A stretch of DNA of 13,149 nt from an uncultured Alphaproteobacteria bacterium (GTDB lineage Bacteria; Pseudomonadota; Alphaproteobacteria; Caulobacterales; Caulobacteraceae), in contig CAIZKE010000343.1 in the NCBI GenBank assembly GCA_903933475.1, forward strand, positions 1 to 13,149. Reading direction: 5' to 3'. Shown here piece by piece: positions 1-6,124 of this stretch. Each line of letters starts with the position of its first letter. Position 1 is the first letter of the stretch. The notes beneath the pieces are model-generated. The model saw only the letters and a list, made by a program, of their open reading frames with translations. It did not search any database and had not been told where the DNA came from. A program made the position numbers and the translations under genes.

Positions 1-1
1 A

Positions 2-235
2 GGCTACGTCGCCGAAGCCCGCTCACAGGCGGGAACGGACCTGTTGCCACCCGGCGTCCAGGCTGGCTGGGCCTTTCGGTTCCCAGCCCAGGCGGCGGCG
101 GCGATGGCCGACCTCGATCCCCGCGAGTCGATACAGGTGGAGTTCCAGTTCGGGTCGGGGTCGACCCGGAGGATCTATGTCGAGGTAGGCGACTTTGCCG
201 CCGGCCGGGCCTTTCTTGCGGCGCGTCCGGGCTGA
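2..235 (+). CDS. C-terminal end of an unrecognised protein (partial at window edge)
   Basis: The frame is open from the first complete codon at the left edge to a TGA at 233-235, so this is the last 77 residues of a longer gene. An internal TTG at 44 could serve as a start but has no ribosome site, and the frame continues upstream of it. The visible part contains a GVQAGWAFRFP stretch followed by alternating hydrophobic residues (IQVEFQF, RRIYVEVGDF) that suggest a beta-rich soluble C-terminus, ending in AARPG. I see no catalytic motif, membrane segment or known domain, and I assign no function. It converges on the histidine kinase gene with only 6 bp between the two stop codons and no terminator there. 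Confidence 0.6.
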   Translation, partial: GYVAEARSQAGTDLLPPGVQAGWAFRFPAQAAAAMADLDPRESIQVEFQFGSGSTRRIYVEVGDFAAGRAFLAARPG

Positions 236-241
236 CGCCAT

Positions 242-1417
242 TCAGGTCAGGTCGAGTTCGGGCTGGACCTGGTCGCGGACAACGATAGGAAGCCGCAGCC
301 CTACGCGGGTTCCCTGGCCCTGGCGGCTGCGGAGGGTCATCTCTCCCCCGTGGAGGTCACACAGGGCCTTGACCAGGCTAAGGCCAAGCCCCGCCCCTGC
401 CGCCTTCTGGTCGGGAGAGCCTGCCTGTTCGAAAGGCCGTCCAAGCCGGGCAAGATCGGCTTCGGACACGCCACAACCCGTGTCTTCCACGACCAGCACG
501 AGGTCCTCGCCCTCCCTCGCCAGCCCAAAGGCCACGCGCCCCCCCGGCGGTGTGGCCTTGATGGCGTTGGAAATGAGGTTGAGCGACATCTGCTTGAGGG
601 CCCGCCGGTCGGCGCGCACCTCGATCCGCTCGCGCAGGTCAGGGGCAACGAACTCCAGGCCGGCCCGCTCCACCTGCCCGCGGACCAGCCGGACGACGGC
701 AGACGCCGCTTCTCGCACGTCGAAGACCTCGAGGTTCAGATCGAACCGCTCGGCTTCAACGCGGGCCATGTCGAGGACATCGCTGATCAGCTCCAGCAGG
801 AGTTCGCCGGACTCGTGAATGAGGTCTGCATAGCCCCGGTACCGGTCTGGCAAGGGCCCGAGAACACCCTGGCGCATGGTGTCCGCGAACCCCATGATCG
901 CGTTCAGCGGCGTCCGCAGTTCATGCGAGAGGTTGGCCAGAAAACGCGACTTACCGGCGCTGCGGGCCTCGGCGTCGCGCAGCGCCCTCACCAGTGCCTG
1001 CTCGCGTTCCAGCCCGGCGCGCAGATCGGAAAGCCGGCCGGCCAGACCCTGTCCGGGTTGGGCTGCAAGATCGCACTGCAGCCATGGCGAATTCCCTGGG
1101 CCCACCGACAGGCAAAGGCTCGCAACGCCTTCTCGACGGGCAAGGTCGCAGGCCGCTTCCAGGGCAATGACTTGCGACTGGGGGAAGCCAAAGGTCAGCG
1201 GGCGCCCCGGCCGCAGGTCCGGCGCATCGGCGAAGCCTGCGCCCCATATCCGGTCGACATGACCCTCGGCGTCCAGACGGAAGAGGAGTCCGGGGAGTTG
1301 GTCGCAGAGGTCGCCAGCATCATCGGCACCTTGATGGCCGTCTCGGGAGAGCTGACGCGCATCAGCCTCCGCAGATACGGCTCCAGGGACGCGAATCGCT
1401 CGCCGGATTGCAGACAT
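242..1417 (-). CDS. PAS-like sensor histidine kinase of the DivJ/PleC type
   Basis: A 391-residue two-component sensor kinase, autophosphorylating on His and passing phosphate to an unknown response regulator. Residues about 38-120 look like a divergent PAS sensor (LPGLLFRLDAEGHVDRIWG). Residues 128-157 are a charged linker likely to form a coiled coil. The HisKA domain carries the H-box SHELRTPLNAIMGFAD, with His165 as phospho-acceptor. The HATPase domain shows an N-box (NLISNAIKA, 280-288), a G1 box (DTGCG, 312-316), an F-box (RPFEQ, 327-331) and a G2 box (GAGLGLSLVK, 341-350). The helix after the H-box (GPLPDRYRGYADLIHESGELLLELISDVLDMARVEA) is typical of the alphaproteobacterial DivJ/PleC/PdhS group. 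No transmembrane helix is visible, so it is probably cytoplasmic. No receiver domain is attached. The ATG at 1417 has only a weak ribosome site, so the start is uncertain. It is divergent from sufE. I cannot name the orthologue. Confidence 0.9.
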   Translation of the reverse strand: MSAIRRAIRVPGAVSAEADARQLSRDGHQGADDAGDLCDQLPGLLFRLDAEGHVDRIWGAGFADAPDLRPGRPLTFGFPQSQVIALEAACDLARREGVASLCLSVGPGNSPWLQCDLAAQPGQGLAGRLSDLRAGLEREQALVRALRDAEARSAGKSRFLANLSHELRTPLNAIMGFADTMRQGVLGPLPDRYRGYADLIHESGELLLELISDVLDMARVEAERFDLNLEVFDVREAASAVVRLVRGQVERAGLEFVAPDLRERIEVRADRRALKQMSLNLISNAIKATPPGGRVAFGLAREGEDLVLVVEDTGCGVSEADLARLGRPFEQAGSPDQKAAGAGLGLSLVKALCDLHGGEMTLRSRQGQGTRVGLRLPIVVRDQVQPELDLT

Positions 1418-1546
1418 GGGGACAGGCTAGACCCGCCGTCGACCGGCCGGGAGTCAAAGCCCCGGATTGCTGGTGGATAACCTTCAGGTCTCGGGGCCCC
1501 GTCGACCTTGCGCCCCGCGCCGCCGCGACCCAGAGCCCAGATAGAT

Positions 1547-1596
1547 AGATCCTGTTTCGATCCGATAACCGGTTCCCACTTATCGGAACAGGATCT
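1547..1596. repeat. 50-bp dispersed-type palindrome in the kinase/sufE divergent gap
   Basis: The 236-bp gap 1418-1653 between the divergent kinase and sufE contains this imperfect inverted repeat. The outer arms AGATCCTGTT (1547-1556) and AACAGGATCT (1587-1596) match over 10 bp. The inner arms CCGATAA (1562-1568) and TTATCGG (1580-1586) match over 7 bp. A 5-nt bulge, TCGAT (1557-1561), lies only in the left arm. The loop region reads, on the minus strand, AAGTGGGAACCGGTT. From memory this core resembles the abundant palindromic intergenic repeats of rhizobia and Bradyrhizobium, so I take it as a REP-like dispersed element rather than an operator. The remainder of the gap holds no gene or clear promoter that I can support. 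Confidence 0.65.
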
Positions 1597-1653
1597 AGAC
1601 CCGCGTCTGATCCCTTCCCGGCCCTTCCCGGGGCAACCAAAGGAGCTCGCCCC

Positions 1654-2091
1654 GTGCCGAATTCGGCTTTGATCGATGCGCGTCTCGACGAGATGGCCGA
1701 GACCTTCGAACTCCTGGGCGACTGGGAGGAACGCTACCGGCATGTCATCGACCTGGGCCGGGGCCTCGCGCCCCTCACGGATTCAGAGCGCTGCGAGGAA
1801 AACCGGGTCAGGGGCTGCGCAAGCCAGGTCTGGCTGGTGACGGAGTCGGCCCCGGAAGGCGCCCTGACCTTCCGGGGAGACTCTGACGCCCATATCGTCA
1901 GGGGACTCATCGCCATACTGCTCCACCTCGTCTCCGGGCGCTCGGCAGCGGAGATTGCGGGGTTCGACGCCGCAGCGGCGCTCAACCGTCTCGGCCTTGC
2001 GGGGCACCTGTCCTCGCAAAGGACGAGCGGCCTCGCCGCCATGGCAGAGCGGATGCGCAAGGATGCCCTGTCCGGGATTTCCCAGGCCTGA
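1654..2091 (+). CDS. sufE: SufE-type cysteine desulfurase activator
   Basis: A 145-residue SufE/CsdE-family protein, the usual length. It accepts persulfide sulfur from a SufS-type cysteine desulfurase and hands it to the SufBCD scaffold for cytoplasmic Fe-S cluster assembly. The diagnostic acceptor cysteine is Cys55 in ENRVRGCASQVWL. The family's N-terminal helix (ELLGDWEERYRHVIDLGRGL, 19-38) and the C-terminal SSQRTSGLAAM segment are also present. The start is GTG at 1654, supported by AAAGGAG at 1639-1645 with 8 nt spacing. It is an orphan here: no sufBCDS genes lie in the window, as is common in alphaproteobacteria. Its stop faces the stop of the PAS gene across 13 bp. Function is known from the family; identity is strong from the motif. 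Confidence 0.93.
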   Translation: MPNSALIDARLDEMAETFELLGDWEERYRHVIDLGRGLAPLTDSERCEENRVRGCASQVWLVTESAPEGALTFRGDSDAHIVRGLIAILLHLVSGRSAAEIAGFDAAAALNRLGLAGHLSSQRTSGLAAMAERMRKDALSGISQA

Positions 2092-2104
2092 GGCCACGCC
2101 CGCT

Positions 2105-2596
2105 TCAGGCGGCGCGAATTCCGGAAAAGCGGTTGGCCACCCTGTCGCCGCCCAGCAGGGCGTCGTAGCCGAGGATCATGTCCACGTCCTGGCCGTTGGA
2201 CGCCAGGGGCAGACGCATCCAGAGGACGGAGAGATGGGCCGCGCCGCGCCACCCCAGGGAGTGGACCCCGATGGCAGGTCGCCGGTCGACCACGATTCCG
2301 GAAAGCTCCCGACGCCAGTATTCCGCTGCAGAGCCAACATAGACCTCGCCGAGGCTGCGCCCGGTCACCTCGGTGCCGAACACGCGATAGAGGCCCGTCC
2401 CGGCCAGGCGGAAGCTGAAGCGATCGTCAGTGCGCACGTCGGTGAGGCTGAGCATGGGCAGGAAAGACTTCATTTCCGAAGGGCGCAGATCTGCCCGGGC
2501 CGGCAGCTTCCCCTGCATTCCCAGTCCCGCCCAGTAGGCGTAAAGCGCTTCTTGCGCGCCCTCCGCCTGAGCGGTCGCGCCGAGTTCCGACACCAT
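2105..2596 (-). CDS. mopJ: single-domain PAS protein (PAS_5 family), MopJ-like
   Basis: A 163-residue protein that is essentially one PAS domain of the PF07310 type. The family pattern is LYAYWAGL...KLPARADLRPSEMKSFLPMLSLTDV, then RFSFRLAGTGLYRVFGTEVTGRSLGEV (59-85), then a WMRLPLASNGQDVDMILGYDAL strand pair. It has no output domain, signal peptide or membrane helix. From memory, in Caulobacter the polar cell-cycle and motility regulator MopJ is a lone PAS protein encoded next to mucR2, and this gene sits next to mucR. The symbol rests on that synteny plus domain content and is not proven. I chose ATG 2596, with GGGG 9 nt upstream. Two in-frame TTG codons at 2614 and 2611 would add 5-6 residues but have worse spacing. 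An own promoter is likely, because mucR upstream ends in a terminator. Confidence 0.72.
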   Translation of the reverse strand: MVSELGATAQAEGAQEALYAYWAGLGMQGKLPARADLRPSEMKSFLPMLSLTDVRTDDRFSFRLAGTGLYRVFGTEVTGRSLGEVYVGSAAEYWRRELSGIVVDRRPAIGVHSLGWRGAAHLSVLWMRLPLASNGQDVDMILGYDALLGGDRVANRFSGIRAA

Positions 2597-2639
2597 CTTC
2601 AGAGTCCCCAACAACCCCTTGGATTCATAATAAATCGTT

Positions 2640-2682
2640 TATCGCCTGATGCGCGAATCACGGGCAAGCGAATTTTGGTTAA
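2640..2682 (-). promoter_or_regulatory. candidate promoter of the mopJ-like gene with a CtrA-like half site
   Basis: On the minus strand TTGCCC (2662-2667) and GCGATA (2640-2645) are separated by 16 bp, resembling the alphaproteobacterial housekeeping pattern TTGAC...GCTATA. They predict a transcript start near 2633, about 37 nt before the ATG at 2596. Nine bp upstream of the -35-like box, TTAACCA (2676-2682, minus strand) resembles a half site of the cell-cycle regulator CtrA. The surrounding stretch is AT-rich compared with the window, which also fits MucR-type binding. All of this is pattern matching by eye. Confidence 0.35.
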
Positions 2683-2711
2683 CGGCGCGTATTGGATGGG
2701 GACCGAACATG

Positions 2712-2739
2712 AAAACACCCGACCGCACAGGCGGCCGGG
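2712..2739 (-). terminator. intrinsic terminator of mucR
   Basis: Read on the minus strand, CCCGGCCGC (2739-2731), loop CTGT, then GCGGTCGGG (2726-2718) form a 9-bp stem with one G-U pair. TGTTTT follows directly. It starts 36 nt after the mucR stop and separates mucR from the downstream PAS gene. A second, weaker hairpin, CTGAGC-7 nt-GCTCAG (2761-2779), overlaps the mucR stop codon. Confidence 0.75.
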
Positions 2740-2775
2740 CGTCTCGGTAGTCTCGGTAGTCTGAGCGTCTTCGGC

Positions 2776-3201
2776 TCAGGCTTTTCCGCGCCGGCGGGGT
2801 GCCTGGCGGCCGCCCTGTCCCAGACCCATCTGCTTGGCGAGGTCGGACCGCGCCTTGGCGTAGTTCGGAGCCACCATCGGATAGTCCTTGGGCAGACCCC
2901 ACTTGGCCCGGTATTCCTCGGGGCTCATGTTGTACTTGGTCCGCAGGTGGCGCTTCAGCGACTTGAACTTGCGACCATCCTCAAGGCAGATGATGAAATC
3001 AGGGGTAATGGAGCGTCGGATCGGTACAGCCGGATCCCGCGGAGCCGCCTCAACGACCTCAGCGCCGCCGCTCACGCCCGCCAGGGCCCGATGCACGCTC
3101 TGGATCAGGGCGGGGAGTTCAGCCGCTGAAACCGTGTTGTTCCCGACATAGGCGGAGACAATATCCGCCGTCATCTCGATGACTTCGTTCTTTTCGTCCA
3201 T
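2776..3201 (-). CDS. mucR: MucR/Ros-family transcriptional regulator
   Basis: A 141-residue Ros/MucR DNA-binding protein. In alphaproteobacteria these proteins bind AT-rich promoters to control exopolysaccharide, motility and virulence genes, and in Caulobacter they repress G1-phase genes in the CtrA circuit. The N-terminal helices (MTADIVSAYVGNNTVSAAELPALIQSVHRAL, 10-40) are the oligomerisation part. The prokaryotic zinc-finger-like domain is CLEDGRKFKSLKRHLRTKYNMSPEEYRAKWGLP (72-104), followed by the signature DYPMVAPNYAKARSDLAKQMGLG. The classical Ros ligands are Cys-x2-Cys-x9-His-x3/4-His. Here they read Cys72-x2-Asp75-x9-His85, with Lys89/Tyr90 where the last His would be, so zinc binding is doubtful. 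The tail is basic (RQAPRRRGKA). The start is ATG 3201 with a weak ribosome site. It is likely autoregulated, as is usual for the family; see the palindrome upstream. Confidence 0.92.
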   Translation of the reverse strand: MDEKNEVIEMTADIVSAYVGNNTVSAAELPALIQSVHRALAGVSGGAEVVEAAPRDPAVPIRRSITPDFIICLEDGRKFKSLKRHLRTKYNMSPEEYRAKWGLPKDYPMVAPNYAKARSDLAKQMGLGQGGRQAPRRRGKA

Positions 3202-3258
3202 ATCTTACATCCACTTAAAAAACTGAAACATGCGCCGCGGAGATCAACGCCAAAAATT

Positions 3259-3287
3259 GAGATAGCGACGTATCTCCGGCTCCACAA
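3259..3287 (-). promoter_or_regulatory. candidate mucR promoter overlapped by a palindrome
   Basis: On the minus strand TTGTGG (3282-3287) and GCTATC (3261-3266) lie 15 bp apart, placing a start near 3254, some 50 nt before the mucR ATG. The -10-like box lies inside a perfect inverted repeat, GAGATA (3259-3264), 6 nt, TATCTC (3271-3276), which could be an operator. The repeat is followed on the minus strand by AATTTTTGG, so it could alternatively be a weak terminator for the hydratase gene ending at 3404. A further 13-bp palindrome, CGATTT-G-AAATCG, lies at 3326-3338. The remainder of the gap 3202-3403 is AT-rich and shows no gene. Confidence 0.4.
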
Positions 3288-3403
3288 GAATTAAGCGACC
3301 GGAATTGACGGGAATTTGCCGATGGCGATTTGAAATCGACTGAATTCACCCGCCAACAGGCCACCGAAGGCGGCGCCGTCCAAACAACGACAGACCCGCT
3401 CCC

Positions 3404-4282
3404 TCATCGAAACTTAGGGGCACTCCAGTGTTCCCAGATATCCGGCAGGTCCGTGGAGACCCTATCTGGATACCGGGGAAGGCGTTTTTCGAGGAAGGAT
3501 GTTACCCCCTCCTTGGCGTCCGGCATGGCGCCACGGGCCTGGATGCCGCGGCTATCGGCCATGTGCGCCTCCATCGGGTGGCTGGCCCCGGCCATGCGCC
3601 AGATCAGCTGGCGGGTCAGGGCGATTGAGACGGGCGCCGTGTTGTCGGCGATCTCGCGCGCCAGGGCTCGGGCGGCGGGCAGAAGGTCCTCCGGGGCGTG
3701 AAGGGAGCGGACCAGACCCTTCTCGAGGGCCTCCTGGGCCGGGAAGACGCGGCCCGAATAGCACCACTCCAGGGCGGTCTGGATTCCTACAAGCCGGGGC
3801 AGGAACCAGGACGAACAGGCCTCGGGATTGATCCCCCGGCGGGCGAAGACAAAGCCATAGCGAGCGTCGGTGGACGCCATCCGGATGTCCATGGCCAGTT
3901 GCATGGTCACGCCGACGCCGACGGCAGCGCCGTTCACGGCGGCGATCACGGGCTTCAGGCTGTCGTAAATGCGAAGGGTCAGGAGGCCTCCGCCGTCCCT
4001 CTGGACGCCGTCGAGGGTGCGGGCTTCCTTGTCCTCGCCGCCACGCGTCGAATAGTCGAAGGTCGCCGCCCCGGCGGAGAGGTCGGCACCGGCGCAGAAG
4101 GCCCTGCCCGCGCCCGTGACGATCACCACCCGGACGCTGTCGTCAGCGTCGGTTCGGTCGAAGGCCGCGATCATCTCCTGCATCATCAGGGTGTTGAAGG
4201 CGTTCAGCTTGTCCGGCCGGTTGAGGGTCAGGGTGGCGATGCCGTCCTCGACTTCCAGGCGGATCGTCTCGAAGTTTGACAT
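3404..4282 (-). CDS. enoyl-CoA hydratase/isomerase (crotonase) family protein
   Basis: A 292-residue crotonase-fold enzyme acting on acyl-CoA thioesters in the cytoplasm, probably hydrating a 2-enoyl-CoA in a beta-oxidation-like route. The N-terminus ETIRLEVEDGIATLTLNRPDKLNAFN is classic. The two oxyanion-hole regions are GAGRAFCAGADLSAG (57-71) and AAVNGAAVGVGVTMQLAMDIR (114-134). Glu154 in INPEACSSWFLPRLVG is the likely catalytic acid/base. This RRGINPEACSSW variant marks a subgroup seen often in proteobacteria rather than FadB-type hydratases, so the true substrate is open. The C-terminal EGVTSFLEKRLPRYP helix is the usual trimer-contact region. ATG 4282 has GGAG 11 nt upstream. The frame stays open to 4414, but that extension would run through the divergent control region. 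It is divergent from the acyl-CoA synthetase and probably co-regulated with it. Confidence 0.9.
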   Translation of the reverse strand: MSNFETIRLEVEDGIATLTLNRPDKLNAFNTLMMQEMIAAFDRTDADDSVRVVIVTGAGRAFCAGADLSAGAATFDYSTRGGEDKEARTLDGVQRDGGGLLTLRIYDSLKPVIAAVNGAAVGVGVTMQLAMDIRMASTDARYGFVFARRGINPEACSSWFLPRLVGIQTALEWCYSGRVFPAQEALEKGLVRSLHAPEDLLPAARALAREIADNTAPVSIALTRQLIWRMAGASHPMEAHMADSRGIQARGAMPDAKEGVTSFLEKRLPRYPDRVSTDLPDIWEHWSAPKFR

Positions 4283-4322
4283 GGTCTTAGGTCTCCGTGG
4301 CGTTTCCGGCACATCGGTCGGC

Positions 4323-4343
4323 CTTGACGGACCTTCCGTCAAG
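4323..4343. promoter_or_regulatory. perfect 9-3-9 palindrome between divergent acyl-CoA genes (candidate operator)
   Basis: CTTGACGGA (4323-4331), centre CCT, TCCGTCAAG (4335-4343) is a perfect inverted repeat in the 130-bp gap between the hydratase and synthetase start codons. It lies 40 bp from the former and 69 bp from the latter. Each arm also contains TTGACG, the alphaproteobacterial -35 core, one per strand. On the plus strand GCATAT (4348-4353) follows at 18 bp as a possible -10. On the minus strand I see no good -10. The size and symmetry suit a TetR-type dimer, a common class of acyl-CoA-responsive repressor. No such regulator is encoded in the window. Confidence 0.6.
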
Positions 4344-4412
4344 ACCCGCATATGCATACCGAAAGCCGGAGAGCGGCGGCCCGCAGACGGGCGAAGACCC
4401 AGGAGGATGACC

Positions 4413-5951
4413 ATGCACCCCGCAACCCACGCCCGGACCCAGCCGGATCGCGCCGCCTACATCATGGGCGCCACGGGGGAGACCGTCACCTATGGAGAGC
4501 TCAACGACCGCTCGAACCAGGGTGCCCAGCTCTTCAGGTCCCTGGGCCTGAAAACCGGCGACGTCATCGCCCTGATGCTCGACAACCATCCCCGCTATTT
4601 CGAGATCGCCTGGGCGGCCCAGCGCTCCGGCCTCTATTTCACCTGCATCTCGTCCAAGCTGTCCGCCGGCGAAATCGAGTACATCATGCAGGACTGCGAG
4701 GCGAAGGTGCTGATCACCTCCGCAGGTGTGGGTCCGGTCATCGATGAACTGCCGCCCCTCCTGCCCGGCGTGCAGCTCTACATGGTGGGCGAGTCCAGGC
4801 CGCCTTACGAGAGCTTCGAGGCCGCCCGGGCCGCCATGCCCGCCACCCCCATCGCTGATGAGACCGCGGGCGCGGACATGCTCTACTCCTCGGGTACGAC
4901 AGGGCGGCCCAAGGGCATCAAGCCGCCCCTCACCGGTGCGGCCATTGATGAGCAGAACTCCCTGGCCATGATGGCCCAGGGCCTGTTCGGCTTCCGGCCA
5001 GACAGCATCTACATCTCGCCAGCTCCGCTGTATCACGCCGCGCCCCTGCGCTGGTGCATGGCAATCCACCGCATGGGCGGCACCGTCGTGGTCATGGAGA
5101 AGTTCGACCCCGAGACCGCCCTATCCCTGATCGAGCGCTACCGGATCGACGTCGGCCAGTGGGTCCCGACCCACTTCGTGCGGATGCTCAAGCTTCCGGC
5201 AGAGGTACGGGCGAAATACGACGTCTCCTCTATCCGCTCGGCGGTCCACGCCGCCGCCCCCTGCCCCATCCCGGTCAAGGAACAGATGATCGACTGGTGG
5301 GGCAAGGTGGTCCACGAGTACTATGCCGGCTCCGAGGGCAACGGCTTCTGCTATGTCGGGCCGGAGGATTGGCTGGCCCACAAGGGCACGGTGGGCCGTG
5401 CGGTCCTGGGCGAGGTCAGGATCGTCGGCGACGACGGCGAGGAGGTCCCGCTGCGCACCGAGGGCACCGTCTACTTCGCCGGAGGCGCGCCCCTCGCCTA
5501 CCACAACGCCCCCGACAAGGTGGCCGAGAACACCAACAAGCACGGCTGGACCACCCTGGGCGACGTCGGCTGGGTGGACGAGGAGGGCTTCCTCTACCTC
5601 ACCGACCGCAAGAGCTTCATGATCATCTCCGGCGGCGTGAACATCTACCCGCAGGAACTCGAGAACCTGTTGATCACCCACCCGAAGATCACCGACGCCG
5701 CCGTGGTGGGCGCGCCCCACGAGGAGATGGGCGAGCAGGTGGCGGCGATGATCCAGCCGGCAGACTGGGCCGACGCCAATGACGCCTTCCGCGCCGAGAT
5801 CGCCGAGTTCTGCCGGGCCAATATCAGCCACGTGAAGTGCCCGCGGATCATCGACTTCATGCCGGAATTGCCCCGGCACCCGACGGGCAAGCTCTACAAG
5901 CGCCTGATCCGCGACGCCTACTGGGGCAAGGAAGGCTCGAAGATCGTCTGA
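4413..5951 (+). CDS. acyl-CoA synthetase (AMP-forming fatty-acid/carboxylate-CoA ligase)
   Basis: A 512-residue ANL-superfamily ligase that activates a carboxylic acid to acyl-adenylate and then to the CoA thioester. Motifs in order: YSSGTTGRPKG (158-168, phosphate-binding loop), EYYAGSEGNG (302-311, A5), TLGDVGWVDEEGFLYLTDR (381-399, with Asp384 and Arg399 for ribose contact and the hinge), SGGVNIYPQELEN (406-418), and PTGKLYKR (490-497), with Lys493 as the adenylation lysine. The size fits FadD-like medium/long-chain or aromatic/alicyclic acid ligases. The substrate cannot be read from the sequence. Start: AGGAGG (4401-4406) lies 6 nt before ATG 4413. An ATG at 4407 is in frame but touches the ribosome site. 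The frame is open far upstream through the divergent promoter region, which I exclude. It is divergent from the hydratase, with which it likely forms one catabolic pair. Confidence 0.92.
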   Translation: MHPATHARTQPDRAAYIMGATGETVTYGELNDRSNQGAQLFRSLGLKTGDVIALMLDNHPRYFEIAWAAQRSGLYFTCISSKLSAGEIEYIMQDCEAKVLITSAGVGPVIDELPPLLPGVQLYMVGESRPPYESFEAARAAMPATPIADETAGADMLYSSGTTGRPKGIKPPLTGAAIDEQNSLAMMAQGLFGFRPDSIYISPAPLYHAAPLRWCMAIHRMGGTVVVMEKFDPETALSLIERYRIDVGQWVPTHFVRMLKLPAEVRAKYDVSSIRSAVHAAAPCPIPVKEQMIDWWGKVVHEYYAGSEGNGFCYVGPEDWLAHKGTVGRAVLGEVRIVGDDGEEVPLRTEGTVYFAGGAPLAYHNAPDKVAENTNKHGWTTLGDVGWVDEEGFLYLTDRKSFMIISGGVNIYPQELENLLITHPKITDAAVVGAPHEEMGEQVAAMIQPADWADANDAFRAEIAEFCRANISHVKCPRIIDFMPELPRHPTGKLYKRLIRDAYWGKEGSKIV

Positions 5952-5987
5952 CGCCCCGGGGCGCAGGGGGTCAGCTGAGTCGCCGCA

Positions 5988-6100
5988 GACCCCCTCACCG
6001 GGCTTCGCCCGGAGCTCCCCCTTGGGGGAGCAATTAGCTCTCTAATTCCTCCCCATCAGGGGGAGGTGGCCCGGGGCAAGGCCCCGGGACGGAGGGGGTC
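5988..6100. repeat. 113-bp mosaic palindrome of two head-to-head repeat units; probable bidirectional terminator
   Basis: The 173-bp gap between the convergent synthetase and proS stops is mostly this element. The outer ends are GACCCCCTC (5988-5996) and GAGGGGGTC (6092-6100). Moving inward on the left are a CCGGGC-TTC-GCCCGG hairpin (5998-6012) and a GCTCCCCC-TT-GGGGGAGC hairpin (6014-6031). On the right are CCCGGGGC-AAG-GCCCCGGG (6070-6088) and CCTCCCC-ATCA-GGGGGAGG (6048-6066). The centre is AATTAG-CTCT-CTAATT (6032-6047). Each half is thus the same design in inverse orientation, with differing hairpin sequences. An extra GGGGGTC at 5966-5972 can also pair with the left end. From memory, similar units are common between genes in Caulobacterales genomes. 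Confidence 0.75.
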
Positions 6101-6124
6101 AACGGAAGCGCCGAAAGCTCGCTT

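Noticed and set aside
350..1480. 376-residue open frame on the plus strand opposite the histidine kinase
   Set aside because: It is the antisense shadow of a gene with clear HisKA/HATPase motifs. High GC keeps opposite frames open, and its translation has no recognisable domain.
1418..1546. tRNA-like or small RNA gene in the kinase/sufE gap
   Set aside because: No T-loop GGTTCGAATCC-like segment or consistent cloverleaf was found, only GC-rich short complementarities.
2086..2110. Inverted repeat GCCTGA-N13-TCAGGC between sufE and the PAS gene as a bidirectional terminator
   Set aside because: The arms are just the two Ala-stop codon pairs of the convergent genes. The stem is 6 bp with a 13-nt loop and no T-run.
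2710..2751. 13-codon open frame (MKTPDRTGGRASR) as a leader peptide upstream of nothing on the plus strand
   Set aside because: It overlaps the mucR intrinsic terminator and precedes no plus-strand gene. The GTCTCGGTA tandem repeat at 2741-2758 is only two copies.
3290..3325. Full CtrA site (TTAA-N7-TTAA) upstream of mucR
   Set aside because: The nearest match has the wrong spacing (8 nt) and the second half is AATT, so I do not support it.
4283..4414. N-terminal extension of the hydratase to an upstream start at 4414
   Set aside because: It would translate through the divergent control palindrome and overlap the synthetase start. ATG 4282 has a ribosome site and the crotonase fold begins there.
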